Shown one piece after another: positions 53,066 through 61,924 of a DNA stretch of 64,000 nucleotides. Each line of letters starts with the position of its first letter. Position 1 is the stretch's first letter. The notes under the pieces were generated by a model. It was not told the origin of the DNA. It did not search any database and saw only the letters and a list, made by a program, of their open reading frames with translations. Source of the stretch: Clostridiaceae bacterium (lineage in GTDB: Bacteria; Bacillota; Clostridia; Lachnospirales; Lachnospiraceae); NCBI GenBank assembly GCA_009911305.1, contig QXXC01000012.1, positions 37,059-101,058 on the forward strand, in the 5' to 3' direction. Position numbers and translations under genes: made by a program.

Positions 53066-54166
53066 CTACAGCATATTCCGTATATCATTAAACAGTATCA
53101 GCACCATCAGTACCATCAGAACCGCCATCCCCGCCATGTGGATCATCCCTTCCTTCTCCCGGTCCACCGGGCGGCCGCGCAGGGCTTCCAGGACGATGAA
53201 AACAAGCCGCCCCCCGTCCAGCGCCGGGATCGGGAGCAGGTTCATAACGCCTAAATTCACGCTCAGCAGCACGCACATGTTCGTCAGGTTCAGCAGCACG
53301 GCCATAAGGCCAAACTCGCGGCTTTCCTTGACGGTATTGTCCAGCATGGAGACGATGCGCACCGGGCCGGCGATGTCGTCTGCGCGCACCTGGCGGCGGA
53401 CAATCATTTTCAGGCTCTCAAACGTGGTGTCCACCCAGTAGCAGAGCTCATAACAGCCATATTTGGCTGTCGTAAACACGGATTCCGATTTGCGGCGTCC
53501 GCCGTAACCGATCCCGATTAAATATCTTCCGTATTCCTCTGAAAATTTCGGCTCGATCACCGCTGTCTGCTTCTCCTGGTTCCGCCGGAATGCGATGGTC
53601 AGCGTCTCTCCGGGGTGAAAGCTGATATAATTCAGGATATCGCCGTAGTTGCGCATCCGCTTCCCATTGATATGCGTAATCACATCCCCGGCCCGGATGC
53701 CGGCCGCCTCGGCCGGATAGCCCTCGGTCACGCTGTACACATCCGTCGGCTCATAGCCCACGGCGCTGATGATAAAGCATGCGCCCAGGAAGGCCAGGAT
53801 AAAATTGAACAGAGGCCCGCCTGCGATGACCAGAAACCGGGTCCATACGGAAGTCTCGTTAAAAAAGGCCCCGCGGCATTCCGGGCGCTCCAAAGCTTCC
53901 CGGTTCTCCGGCGCCTTTTGCTCCCCCTCCTGCTCCTCATCCTCCTCCAAATCTGCGTCTTCGCCCAGCATCATACAGGAGCCGCCGAACGGAAACGCCT
54001 TCAGCGAATAGCGCGTGCCGCCCTTTACCACACTGAACAGCCGCGGGCCCATGCCCAGGGAAAACTCCACAACGCCGATGCCGCCCCGCTTTGCCATCAG
54101 GAAATGGCCGAATTCATGGAAAAGGATAATCAGGCCAAACACAAGGATTGCTGCGACTAAACTCAA
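53066..54166 (-). CDS. rseP: RseP-type site-2 membrane protease
   Basis: This 366-residue intramembrane zinc metalloprotease has the HEFGH active-site motif in the first membrane helix (LFHEFGHFLMAK), a PDZ domain (VTEGYPAEAAGIRAGDVITHINGKRM) and the second metal segment NLLPIPALDGGRLVF. A charged insert (EEDEEQEGEQ) lies before the PDZ domain. It cleaves membrane anti-sigma factors or signal-peptide remnants. The frame starts with TTG at 54166 right after dxr, behind AGGTGG. Confidence 0.9.
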   Translation of the reverse strand: MSLVAAILVFGLIILFHEFGHFLMAKRGGIGVVEFSLGMGPRLFSVVKGGTRYSLKAFPFGGSCMMLGEDADLEEDEEQEGEQKAPENREALERPECRGAFFNETSVWTRFLVIAGGPLFNFILAFLGACFIISAVGYEPTDVYSVTEGYPAEAAGIRAGDVITHINGKRMRNYGDILNYISFHPGETLTIAFRRNQEKQTAVIEPKFSEEYGRYLIGIGYGGRRKSESVFTTAKYGCYELCYWVDTTFESLKMIVRRQVRADDIAGPVRIVSMLDNTVKESREFGLMAVLLNLTNMCVLLSVNLGVMNLLPIPALDGGRLVFIVLEALRGRPVDREKEGMIHMAGMAVLMVLMVLILFNDIRNML

Positions 54167-54167
54167 T

Positions 54168-55310
54168 CTACCACCTGCTCTCTATAAAGTCATACGTCTC
54201 CTGCTCTGCAGCCAGGATCTCATCCACTGACGGGCCGGGGATCGTCCGATGGCGTTCCATGGAGGTTCGGATCATCTCCGTAATGGTAAGATACCCGATT
54301 TCCCCGTTTAAAAATTTCCTCACCGCCCTCTCGTTTGCCGCGTTGAACACCGTCGGCAGCGTGCCTCCTGCGCGGCCTGCCTCATACGCCAGGGAAAGCC
54401 CCTCAAAATTCACCATATCCGGAGCCTCAAAGGTAATTTGCCCAAGTTTCGCAAAATCTAACCGCGCGCCGGCCAGAAACCTGCGTTCCGGGTAATACAG
54501 GGCATACTGGATCGGGAGCTTCATATCCGGCGTACCGAGCTGGGCCATCACAGCGCCGTCCTCAAATTCCACCATGGAGTGGATCACACTCTGCGGCTGC
54601 ACAACCACCTGCACCTCATCCATAGACACGCCGAACAGCCAGCGCGCTTCCATCACTTCCAGGCCCTTATTCACCATGGTCGAGCTGTCAATGGTGATCT
54701 TTTGTCCCATACTCCAGTTCGGGTGCTTTAAGGCGTCCTCAGGCCGGATATGTTTAAGCTCCTCCCTGGTCCGTCCCCGGAACGGGCCGCCGGACGCGGT
54801 GAGCAGGATCTTATGGATCCGGTTCTGCCGCTCTCCGTTCAGGCTCTGGAAAATGGCGCTGTGCTCGCTGTCCACCGGAAGGATCCGCACGCCCGTTTTC
54901 TCTGCCAGCGGCATAATCAGATGGCCCGCTGTCACCAGCGTCTCCTTATTGGCGAGCGCGATATCTTTTCCGGCCTCCATGGCCGCAATCGTGGGGCGTA
55001 TGCCGATCATGCCCACAATGGCTGTGACCAGAATCTCATACCCGGGCATAACGGCGAGCTCCAGGAGGCCCTCCATGCCCGAAACCACCCGCACATCCAA
55101 ATCACGCACCCTGAGCGCAAGCTCCTTTGCCTGCTCCTCCTCCCACACGGCTGCAAGCTGCGGGCCAAACTCCCGGATCTGCTCCTCCAGAAGGCGGATA
55201 TTTCTTCCCGCGGCCAGCGCCCTTACCTCTATATCTCTATTCGCCCGGACCACGTCCAATGTCTGTGTTCCGATCGAACCCGTTGAACCTAAAATCGCAA
55301 TGTTCTTCAT
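54168..55310 (-). CDS. dxr: 1-deoxy-D-xylulose-5-phosphate reductoisomerase
   Basis: This 380-residue second enzyme of the MEP pathway converts DXP to MEP with NADPH. NADPH motif GSTGSIGTQTLDVV, metal and substrate residues in PVDSEHSAIFQSL, and TASGGPFRGR are all present. GGGAG precedes the ATG at 55310. It is in the uppS-cdsA-dxr-rseP order typical of Firmicutes. Confidence 0.95.
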   Translation of the reverse strand: MKNIAILGSTGSIGTQTLDVVRANRDIEVRALAAGRNIRLLEEQIREFGPQLAAVWEEEQAKELALRVRDLDVRVVSGMEGLLELAVMPGYEILVTAIVGMIGIRPTIAAMEAGKDIALANKETLVTAGHLIMPLAEKTGVRILPVDSEHSAIFQSLNGERQNRIHKILLTASGGPFRGRTREELKHIRPEDALKHPNWSMGQKITIDSSTMVNKGLEVMEARWLFGVSMDEVQVVVQPQSVIHSMVEFEDGAVMAQLGTPDMKLPIQYALYYPERRFLAGARLDFAKLGQITFEAPDMVNFEGLSLAYEAGRAGGTLPTVFNAANERAVRKFLNGEIGYLTITEMIRTSMERHRTIPGPSVDEILAAEQETYDFIESRW

Positions 55311-55365
55311 ATTCTTCTCCCTGGCCCCGTCTTAAGCCGCCGGCCCGCTGCCGTCACGTCATTCG

Positions 55366-56166
55366 TCACCGCAGAAACGTCACCGCAAAATAGATCGCCG
55401 GAGCCGTAAAAATCATACTGTCAAACCGATCCAGCACCCCGCCATGACCGGGAATCAGGTTCCCGTAATCCTTGACGTCATGGTTGCGTTTGATCGCCGA
55501 TGCCGCCAGATCGCCGATCTGGGAAATCACGGCCGCGATCGCGCAGGCCAGCGCGCACGCCGCCCGGGGATTCTGAAGCTCTGCCATCTGCGCGCCGAAA
55601 ACGGACGCAAACAAAAAGCCCAAAAGCGCCGCTCCGGCCACGCCGCCCACAGCCCCCTCAACCGACTTTTTCGGGCTTAAAACCGGAGCCAGCTTATGCT
55701 TTCCGAACAGCATCCCCGCACAGTACGCGCACGTATCGCAGCCCCAGGAGCTTAAGAAAATCAGCCACGCTACGTAACGCCCGTCCGGCATTTCCCGCAC
55801 CTGGTACAGATAGGAAAGCATAATTCCCAGATAAAAAATCCCCAAAAAGGCGGTCGTCACCTGCTCTGTTGTGTATTCGGGAAATGTAAACACATAGATC
55901 GTCATGAGCAGCATCAGGGCCGCAATCGCCAGCAGCGTCACATAGCGCTCTCCCTCAAACCACACGATCCCATAGTACGACACACAGGCCAGATAGCCAG
56001 CCAGCCCCAGGGGCTTTTTCTCGATTTTCATCACGCGGTACAGCTCAAACATCCCTGTCAGGGAAATCACCGCCGTCACGCAGTAAAGGAGTATTCCCCC
56101 TGTTGTCATCAGTATGACAGCCAGCGCTACAAGCACCACCCCACTTATCAGCCTTGTCCTGAACAT
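55366..56166 (-). CDS. cdsA: Phosphatidate cytidylyltransferase
   Basis: This 266-residue integral membrane enzyme makes CDP-diacylglycerol from phosphatidate and CTP. The CdsA signature is complete: SAIKRNHDVKDYGNLIPGHG followed by GVLDRFDS. About seven or eight membrane helices. GGGAGG precedes the ATG. Confidence 0.95.
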   Translation of the reverse strand: MFRTRLISGVVLVALAVILMTTGGILLYCVTAVISLTGMFELYRVMKIEKKPLGLAGYLACVSYYGIVWFEGERYVTLLAIAALMLLMTIYVFTFPEYTTEQVTTAFLGIFYLGIMLSYLYQVREMPDGRYVAWLIFLSSWGCDTCAYCAGMLFGKHKLAPVLSPKKSVEGAVGGVAGAALLGFLFASVFGAQMAELQNPRAACALACAIAAVISQIGDLAASAIKRNHDVKDYGNLIPGHGGVLDRFDSMIFTAPAIYFAVTFLR

Positions 56167-56275
56167 GGCCCACCTCCCTGTTCCATCCTGCCTTCACTTC
56201 CACCACAGATTCTGCAGACATCCGCTGCCGGAAGCGTGTCTGAAACATCCTTCCCGCTGTCTGCGCGCCCCGCTC

Positions 56276-56995
56276 TCAGACGCCGCCAAAGCGCCTTTCC
56301 CTCTGATTGTAGCGGGCGACTGCTTTTAAGAGCTCTTCTTTATTAAAATCCGGCCACAGGCAGTCCGTAATATAAATCTCACTGTAAGCGAGCTGCCACA
56401 GCAGATAATTCGACAGGCGCAGCTCCCCGCTTGTGCGGATCAGCAGATCCGGATCCGGGATCCCGGCTGTATCCAGATATGACGCAACCGTCTCCTCTGT
56501 CACATCCTCCGCCGCCAGGGCATTCTCCCTGCATGCCTCCATCATCCGGCGCGCCGCCCTTGTGATCTCATCCCTTCCGCCGTAATTGACGGCAATCACA
56601 AAGGTCATGCCTGTATTATCCTTTGTCTTTTCTTCCACGCGGTCCAGGCCCTCGATGATATCCCGGTCAAAGCGCGTGCGGTCCCCGATCATCTTCACTC
56701 TCACATTGTTGTCGGCCGCCACCTTTAAAAGGCGCTTTAAATAAAAGCGGAAGAGCTGCATCAGAGCCCCGACCTCCTCGGCGGAGCGCTTCCAGTTTTC
56801 CGTTGAAAAGCCGTATACCGTCAGATAGCCCACGCCCAGCCTGGCCGCGTCCTCCACGATCTGCTCCAGCGTCACGCAGCCCTGCTTGTGCCCGGCCGTC
56901 CTGGGCAGCCCTCTCTTCTTCGCCCAGCGCCCGTTTCCGTCCAAAATCAGGGCTATATGGCGCGGCATGTTTAAATTGCTTCCCTCGTTCTCCAT
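56276..56995 (-). CDS. uppS: Undecaprenyl diphosphate synthase
   Basis: This 239-residue cis-prenyltransferase makes the lipid carrier for peptidoglycan and capsule. The catalytic LILDGNGRWAKKRGLPRTAG, YGFSTENWKRS and the C-terminal DLLIRTSGELRLSNYLLWQ are all intact. The ATG at 56995 follows GGAGG; the open frame continues to 57031. Confidence 0.95.
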   Translation of the reverse strand: MENEGSNLNMPRHIALILDGNGRWAKKRGLPRTAGHKQGCVTLEQIVEDAARLGVGYLTVYGFSTENWKRSAEEVGALMQLFRFYLKRLLKVAADNNVRVKMIGDRTRFDRDIIEGLDRVEEKTKDNTGMTFVIAVNYGGRDEITRAARRMMEACRENALAAEDVTEETVASYLDTAGIPDPDLLIRTSGELRLSNYLLWQLAYSEIYITDCLWPDFNKEELLKAVARYNQRERRFGGV

Positions 56996-57067
56996 CTGAT
57001 GTTCCTCCAACGTAAAATCAGGGGCAGTCATCCTGCCCCCTGTACCTTCAGGCGCTTCGCAGCCGGA

Positions 57068-57622
57068 TTATACGGTCATAATCTCCTGCGTCTTCGCTTC
57101 TACCGCTTTATCGATCTTCGCAATCATCTTATCCGTCAGCTTCTGGATCTTATCCTCAGCCGCCTCCTGATCGTCCTCGGAAATCTCCCCGGCCTTCTCC
57201 ATCTTTTTGATGGTCTCATTCGCATCGCGGCGGATATTGCGGATCGCCACCTTTGCGTTCTCGCCCTTTTTCTTCACGTCCTTTGCCAGATCTTTTCTGC
57301 GCTCCTCCGTGAGCTCCGGGAAAATAAGGCGGATCGCGCTCCCGTCATTGTTCGGGTTGATCCCCAGATCCGAGGTCAGGATCGCTTTCTCGATCGGCTT
57401 AAGCAGGCTCTTGTCCCACGGCTGGATTAACAGCATCCTCGGTTCCGGAACGGAGATATTGCCCACCTGCTGAAGAGGCGTGGGGGATCCGTAATAGTCC
57501 ACTCTCAGCTTGTCCAGCACATGCGGGTTCGCCCGTCCCGCGCGAATCGACGAATATTCGTTCTGCAGCGCATCGTAGGACTTGTTCATCTTCTCTTCGT
57601 AAACCTTAATCTTTTCCTCCAT
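57068..57622 (-). CDS. frr: Ribosome recycling factor
   Basis: This 184-residue factor has the standard sequence through SIRAGRANPHVLDKLRVDYYG, ISVPEPRMLLIQPWD and VAIRNIRRDANE. It releases ribosomes after termination. Two adjacent ATGs (57625, 57622) follow GAGGAGG; 57622 has the better spacing. It lies 14 nt after pyrH. Confidence 0.95.
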   Translation of the reverse strand: MEEKIKVYEEKMNKSYDALQNEYSSIRAGRANPHVLDKLRVDYYGSPTPLQQVGNISVPEPRMLLIQPWDKSLLKPIEKAILTSDLGINPNNDGSAIRLIFPELTEERRKDLAKDVKKKGENAKVAIRNIRRDANETIKKMEKAGEISEDDQEAAEDKIQKLTDKMIAKIDKAVEAKTQEIMTV

Positions 57623-57636
57623 CATGAAACCTCCTC

Positions 57637-58341
57637 TTATGCGGTAACTACCGTACCATTTATTTTTCCCTGCATCGCGTTTGCAATACCGTCCTTCTCT
57701 GCAAGGCTGAACACAGCCATCTGCACATGGTTCTCCATGCACATGATCGAAGCCGTCAGATCCACTACGGCCAGCTTCTGATCAATGACCTCCTGGATGG
57801 AGATCGTATCATACTTCCTGGCATCCGGATTGAGCTTCGGATCGCTGTCGTATACGCCGTCCACCGCCTTGGCCAAAAGCATGCAGTCCGCCTCCATCTC
57901 AATCGCCCGGAGCGCCGCCCCGGTATCTGTCGAGAAATACGGATGGCCGGTCCCGCCGGCAAAAAATACGATGACGCCTTTTTCAAAATATTTATTGGCC
58001 CTGTCCTTGGAAAACAGCTTGGTCATAGTCCCGCACTCAAAGGGGGTGAGTATCTGCGTCTTCATCCCTGCGCTTCTGAAAATCTCCGATACGTAGATGC
58101 AGTTCATCACAGTGGCCAGCATCCCGATCTGATCCGCCCTCGTGCGGTCAATCGCGCTGCTGTCGCGTCCTCTCCAGAAATTGCCGCCGCCGATCACGAC
58201 GCCGATCTCGATCCCGCTGTCTGCCGCTTTCTTTACCTGCCTGGCAACCTCTGTTACTGTGGCCTCGTCAAAGCCGGTTTTCTTTTCGCCCGCCAGAGCT
58301 TCGCCGCTCAGCTTCAGCAATACTCGTTTCATTTTCATCAT
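57637..58341 (-). CDS. pyrH: UMP kinase
   Basis: This 234-residue amino-acid-kinase-fold enzyme phosphorylates UMP. KLSGEALAG, VVIGGGNFWRG, FFAGGTGHPYFSTDTGAALRA and LLAKAVDGVYDSDP are the expected motifs. It heads the run pyrH-frr-uppS-cdsA-dxr-rseP. The usual rpsB-tsf pair is not upstream, so the operon seems to begin here. GGAG precedes the start. Confidence 0.95.
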   Translation of the reverse strand: MMKMKRVLLKLSGEALAGEKKTGFDEATVTEVARQVKKAADSGIEIGVVIGGGNFWRGRDSSAIDRTRADQIGMLATVMNCIYVSEIFRSAGMKTQILTPFECGTMTKLFSKDRANKYFEKGVIVFFAGGTGHPYFSTDTGAALRAIEMEADCMLLAKAVDGVYDSDPKLNPDARKYDTISIQEVIDQKLAVVDLTASIMCMENHVQMAVFSLAEKDGIANAMQGKINGTVVTA

Positions 58342-58449
58342 TCGGTTCTTCTCCCTGATTTCTCATAGCGCTTAAAGCGTTTATGGAGATTATACCACAA
58401 AATATGTGTTTGTGCGATCTGTTTTTTTATTTTGATCCGGGAGCCGCAT

Positions 58450-58484
58450 GCACAGCCGGCTGCAGGGCCTTTGGCCGGCTGTGC
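58450..58484. terminator. Hairpin between the GT2/TPR gene and pyrH
   Basis: Perfect 11-bp stem GCACAGCCGGC (58450-58460) / GCCGGCTGTGC (58474-58484), 13-nt loop. No T-run follows on either strand, so termination is uncertain. The gap 58342-58500 otherwise shows only the presumed pyrH promoter region. Confidence 0.4.
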
Positions 58485-58500
58485 TTGAAGCCGGCTGCTG

Positions 58501-59640
58501 TCACGCGCGCATGGCCTGCCTGCTTTGAACGCGCATCCGCTGAAAGTATGCCCGGTTCTGCTTCACTGCCCCGCTGTCCGGCTGATACCGGCCCGCCAGC
58601 TCATTGAAGCGCTCCGCCTCCTCATACCGCCCCTGGCGGTCCAGGCATACCGTGAGCTGGAGCGCCGGTATCTCCCGCTGGTACTGCGGCTCTACAAACG
58701 CCCCGGCTCCGGCCGCATACGGCGTATCCATGGCCTGTCTGTACCAGTATTCCGCCTCGGAAAGCCTTCCCGTATCCAGACAGATGCTTCCGATTTCACA
58801 GCAGACAGCCGGCCTTGGAAGGCCGTAGCAAAACGTGTGGAACAGACAGTCAAGCGCCGGTTTCTCCTTTCCGAGACGCCTTAAACAGACGGCGCAGAAA
58901 CGGCAGGCGTCCGCCAGGTTTTCCACCCACGCGCCGTCCTCCTTTGTCTCCAGAAGTTCCCTGAATACCTCCACCGCCCTCTCATAAAGGCCGTGGTAGT
59001 ACAGCTCCCGCCCGTAATAAAACTGATGGCGCGCATTCAGCGTCTCCCCCTCCCGGAGCATGGCCTCATAAATGTTCAGATTCCGCTTTGTGTAGGCCTT
59101 TTTTACCGAACGGTGATCGATCCGGATATCCGAATACAGGATCCGGCCGCCTCCTGTCCCATCGGGCCAGGCCTTAAGGCCCTTTCCAATGTCAATCACC
59201 TCATGCACGCGTCCTTCCCACCGAAGGCCCGCATCGCGCCTCACCAGGCGTTCACGGTCAAATAAAAACGCCGGCCGGCCTGCGCTGTCAAAGGACGTTG
59301 CATACTTCATCATAACCGCTAGGACATCCGGCTCCAGCTCCTCCTTCAGCTCGATGAGCCTGCGCCTCTCCGAATCCTGCATCACGTCATCCGCGTCCAG
59401 CCACATGCAGTAATCCATGGAGGCCCTGGCAAAGGACGCGTTGCGGGCCGCCGAGAAATCATCCGTCCATTCCACGTCAAAAATCTGCTCTGTATAGCGT
59501 GCAGCCGTCTCCTTCGTCGCATCCGACGAGCCTGTGTCCGCGATAATAATCTCATCCGCGACACCCTTTACGCTGTCCAGGCAGCGCCCCAGCACGCCCT
59601 CCTCATTTTTCACAATCATACAAAGGCTGATCGTCGCCAT
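58501..59640 (-). CDS. Family 2 glycosyltransferase with TPR-like tail
   Basis: This 379-residue protein starts with a GT-A domain (ISLCMIVKNEEGVLGRCLDS, DEIIIADTGSSDATKE, WLDADDVMQDSE with the metal-binding DxD) and continues with helical TPR-like repeats (ALYESPL-type helices absent; HQFYYGRELYYHGLYERAVE, LSEAEYWYRQAMDTPY). Such fusions are common in Clostridia; acceptors are mostly unknown, some glycosylate proteins. It is not part of the capsule operon. The ribosome site is weak (GCGGCGG). Confidence 0.8.
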   Translation of the reverse strand: MATISLCMIVKNEEGVLGRCLDSVKGVADEIIIADTGSSDATKETAARYTEQIFDVEWTDDFSAARNASFARASMDYCMWLDADDVMQDSERRRLIELKEELEPDVLAVMMKYATSFDSAGRPAFLFDRERLVRRDAGLRWEGRVHEVIDIGKGLKAWPDGTGGGRILYSDIRIDHRSVKKAYTKRNLNIYEAMLREGETLNARHQFYYGRELYYHGLYERAVEVFRELLETKEDGAWVENLADACRFCAVCLRRLGKEKPALDCLFHTFCYGLPRPAVCCEIGSICLDTGRLSEAEYWYRQAMDTPYAAGAGAFVEPQYQREIPALQLTVCLDRQGRYEEAERFNELAGRYQPDSGAVKQNRAYFQRMRVQSRQAMRA

Positions 59641-59697
59641 AAACCGCCGCTTTCCAATCCTCTTTTACTACACTGTATGCAGGGCAGGCGCAGCAGG

Positions 59698-60087
59698 CTA
59701 CTGCCCGTTGTCCGGATCCTCGTCTTCCCCGGACTCATAGCTGATAAATTCCCTTGAGGAAACCTTCTTCCTCTGGCGCTCCTCCTCCACCAGGGTGGAA
59801 AGCTGCTCCTTAACCTCCCCGCTCCTTTTAATATTGGACAGTTCAAAATTCGACAGGCTGGAATCACTGGAAATGATCTGAATCGTTCCCAGCCCAAACA
59901 TGCGCTGAAGAATACTGCGCCGAAGCACCAGATCCTTGATCCGGTAAAGGCGCACCTCATCCTCGCGCAGATTCAGAAACCCGCTCTTTACAAAGAGGCG
60001 GTCCTCCGTTAAGCGGTATGATGTAAAGGTCCAGGGAAGGCCGCACCAGAGGCGCCTGCGATCCGACCATATAAGCTTTGTTTCCAT
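59698..60087 (-). CDS. Bacterial PH-domain (bPH2) protein
   Basis: This 129-residue protein has a bacterial pleckstrin-homology-like domain: WTFTSYRLTEDRLFVKSGFLN, EVRLYRIKDLVLRRSILQRMFGLGTIQIISSD. The typical R-I-x-D-L and GxxxI features of the bPH2 (YdbS/YdbT) group are visible. A charged tail ends the protein. Unlike YdbT it lacks membrane helices. GGAG precedes the ATG. Role unknown. Confidence 0.8.
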   Translation of the reverse strand: METKLIWSDRRRLWCGLPWTFTSYRLTEDRLFVKSGFLNLREDEVRLYRIKDLVLRRSILQRMFGLGTIQIISSDSSLSNFELSNIKRSGEVKEQLSTLVEEERQRKKVSSREFISYESGEDEDPDNGQ

Positions 60088-60214
60088 GAACAGAACTCCT
60101 TTCTTTTTATATGAACTTAATTGATGGAAATATTTCAGTTCCTTTTGGCAATATTATACAGCATAAACCGCTTGAATGGAACCGCCTTTCTGAGAACTTG
60201 TTCATAAGATTTCG

Positions 60215-60302
60215 CGCCTGCCGAACGGTTACGGAAGAACTCCTGACCATTCGGCAGGCGTCAAATAAGGCCGGGAATCCTGCGCGGATCCCCGGCCTTA
60301 TT
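60215..60302. terminator. Tandem hairpins between the PH-domain and YciI genes
   Basis: Two strong stems lie in tandem: CGCCTGCCGAA (60215-60225) with TTCGGCAGGCG (60250-60260), and AATAAGGCCGGG (60264-60275) with CCCGGCCTTATT (60291-60302). The second has a T-rich tail on both strands and should terminate the leftward yciI transcript. The rest of the gene-free span 60088-60431 holds the repeat at 60321-60375. Confidence 0.6.
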
Positions 60303-60320
60303 CTTTTCATAACGTTTCAG

Positions 60321-60375
60321 GTTTCATCCGTCCAGTCATTCGATGATCAGTGCCGAATGACTGGCTGGATGGAAC
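60321..60375. repeat. Short palindromic repeat related to 43621-43788
   Basis: The arms 60321-60342 and 60354-60375 are inverted with three mismatches (core CATCCGTCCAGTCATTCG and CGAATGACTGGCTGGATG). The same core and the same GT/AG mismatch occur at the ends of the 168-bp element at 43621, and the loop TCAGTGCCGAAT is shared. It looks like an internally deleted family member. Confidence 0.65.
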
Positions 60376-60431
60376 ATTCATGAGCCAGAAGTAAAGGTTT
60401 TTGCAAACCAATCGTTCCGGCCATCCCTCTG

Positions 60432-60731
60432 TCACAGCAGATAGTTGTTCTCTTTGTCCGCCACCTGCAGGGATGCCAGCGTATACGCCGCATACCCTTC
60501 GGCGACAAGCGGCTCCAGCTTACACAGGGCTTCAGCCTCCTCATAGGTCTGTGTTTTGAAGATAACCAAACCGGCAGCGCCCGGGCAGCCTTTGAGCGGG
60601 CCGCAAAGCGCTATTTTTCCGGCGTCGTCTAAATTCCTGAGATTCTCTACATGCCTTGCAATGACTGCTTTCGTAACCTTGTTATAGGATTTTCCTCTTT
60701 TTATGGTCATGACATATAACCATTTTTCCAT
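60432..60731 (-). CDS. YciI-family protein
   Basis: This 99-residue YciI-like dimeric alpha-beta protein has the His-containing helix RHVENLRNLDDAGKIALCGPL and the GLVIFKTQTYEEAEAL segment of the family. YciI proteins are ferredoxin-fold enzymes or stress proteins of mostly unknown substrate. GGAGG supports the start. The 285-nt gap on its right (60732-61016) shows no gene. Confidence 0.8.
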   Translation of the reverse strand: MEKWLYVMTIKRGKSYNKVTKAVIARHVENLRNLDDAGKIALCGPLKGCPGAAGLVIFKTQTYEEAEALCKLEPLVAEGYAAYTLASLQVADKENNYLL

Positions 60732-61016
60732 GCGCTTACCTCCGTTTCTGTATCAATATACGCCCAGAATCTCACCGCGCCTGTCTTGCGGCTGCGGGCG
60801 CTTCTTATGCTGCAGCTATACAATAACATATGGAATGCGACATGTAGCTGTCGTATTTGGTGATAGTTTTACGAGCATGTGTTTCGTATTACGTTTTTAT
60901 GCTTTTTATTTATCCGTAAATTCAGTTTGAAGAGCTTGCGCTTACTGTCATTCTGTTAATTTGAAAATTTCCGAAGTGTCCTGGAGTATGCTGCGTGTTC
61001 GATACTGCCGCTCAAA

Positions 61017-61820
61017 TCACTTCTTCCGGACAGGGAAATAGATCTCTGTCTCCCAGTCTTCCGGAGACAGCGACTGGAACTGCGTTTTGATATACCTCTC
61101 AAACGGCGCTCCTGCGTACTCATAGCCGTTCCCGATGATCCAGGATACAATCGCGCCGTATGCCTCAGAGAGCGTGGAATATCCGCCATGATGCACGGTC
61201 ATTGCACATTGCATTGGCTCTATAACCGCATCCGCCTTTTCCTTTTCCCTGATCTCAATAAATACTTCCACATCCGATGATTCATGGCTGAATTCCTCGT
61301 CATAGTACCTTGCGCCGGTAATTCCCGTAGGCGTAATGCCCTCCTTTGGCACACGTTCAAAGAGTATCCCGTAATACTTACCGAATTCATCAACCCCCAT
61401 AACCGCACGGTTTGCCAGCACATTCATTGCCGGAGAATCCTTGATTTCAATTGTGTAGCTCTTCTGGTACGTCATAATATCACCTGTCCTTTCAAATACG
61501 GAAATATGTGTCTGGAGCTCGTTCAGGATCATGGCCATTTCCTGCTGCTCTGCTTTCAGCTTTTCCTTCTGCTGACGAAGCCTGGCTGTGAGCTCCTTTT
61601 GATCCGAAATGGCAATCAGGCGCTGTATCTCTTCCAGAGAAAAGCCATATCGTTTCAGACGCTGAATATAGTTCATCCTGTCAATCTGCTCAATACAATA
61701 GTACCGGTAGCCTGTAAAACGATCCACCTCTGCCGGCGCTAAAAGGCCGATCTTGTCATAATGGTGGAGCGTTTTCACGCTGACCTGGCAAATCTTAGAA
61801 AATTCCCCTATCTGCAGCAT
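61017..61820 (-). CDS. MerR-family regulator with GyrI-like effector domain
   Basis: This 267-residue protein has a MerR helix-turn-helix (IGEFSKICQVSVKTLHHYDKIGLL), a coiled-coil dimer helix (RLRQQKEKLKAEQQEMAMIL) and a GyrI-like small-molecule-binding domain to the C-terminus (TGARYYDEEF, CAMTVHHGGYSTLSEAYGAI). It resembles BmrR/BltR-type multidrug sensors. The ATG at 61820 follows AAAGGAGG. Its own promoter (61865-61895) has the 19-bp spacer typical of MerR control, so it is likely autoregulated. No efflux pump is adjacent. Confidence 0.85.
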   Translation of the reverse strand: MLQIGEFSKICQVSVKTLHHYDKIGLLAPAEVDRFTGYRYYCIEQIDRMNYIQRLKRYGFSLEEIQRLIAISDQKELTARLRQQKEKLKAEQQEMAMILNELQTHISVFERTGDIMTYQKSYTIEIKDSPAMNVLANRAVMGVDEFGKYYGILFERVPKEGITPTGITGARYYDEEFSHESSDVEVFIEIREKEKADAVIEPMQCAMTVHHGGYSTLSEAYGAIVSWIIGNGYEYAGAPFERYIKTQFQSLSPEDWETEIYFPVRKK

Positions 61821-61864
61821 CCCCTGATACCTCCTTTCGTGATGATTGATCCGAATCTGCTGAC

Positions 61865-61895
61865 AGTATATATCCTGACCTTGGGGGAGGGTCAA
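61865..61895 (-). promoter_or_regulatory. MerR-type promoter with 19-bp spacer
   Basis: On the minus strand TTGACC (61895-61890), 19 bp, TATACT (61870-61865). The dyad TGACC / GGTCA spans the start of the spacer. Overlong spacers with a dyad are the hallmark of MerR-activated promoters. Confidence 0.7.
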
Positions 61896-61924
61896 TCCCC
61901 TTTTTCAGATTTTACAGAAACATA

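Noticed and set aside
58450..58484. Confident Rho-independent terminator
   Set aside because: The stem is strong but neither side has a T-run, so it is listed at low confidence only.
60107..60310. 67-codon minus-strand frame between the PH-domain and YciI genes
   Set aside because: It coincides with two strong hairpins and a repeat and has no ribosome site.
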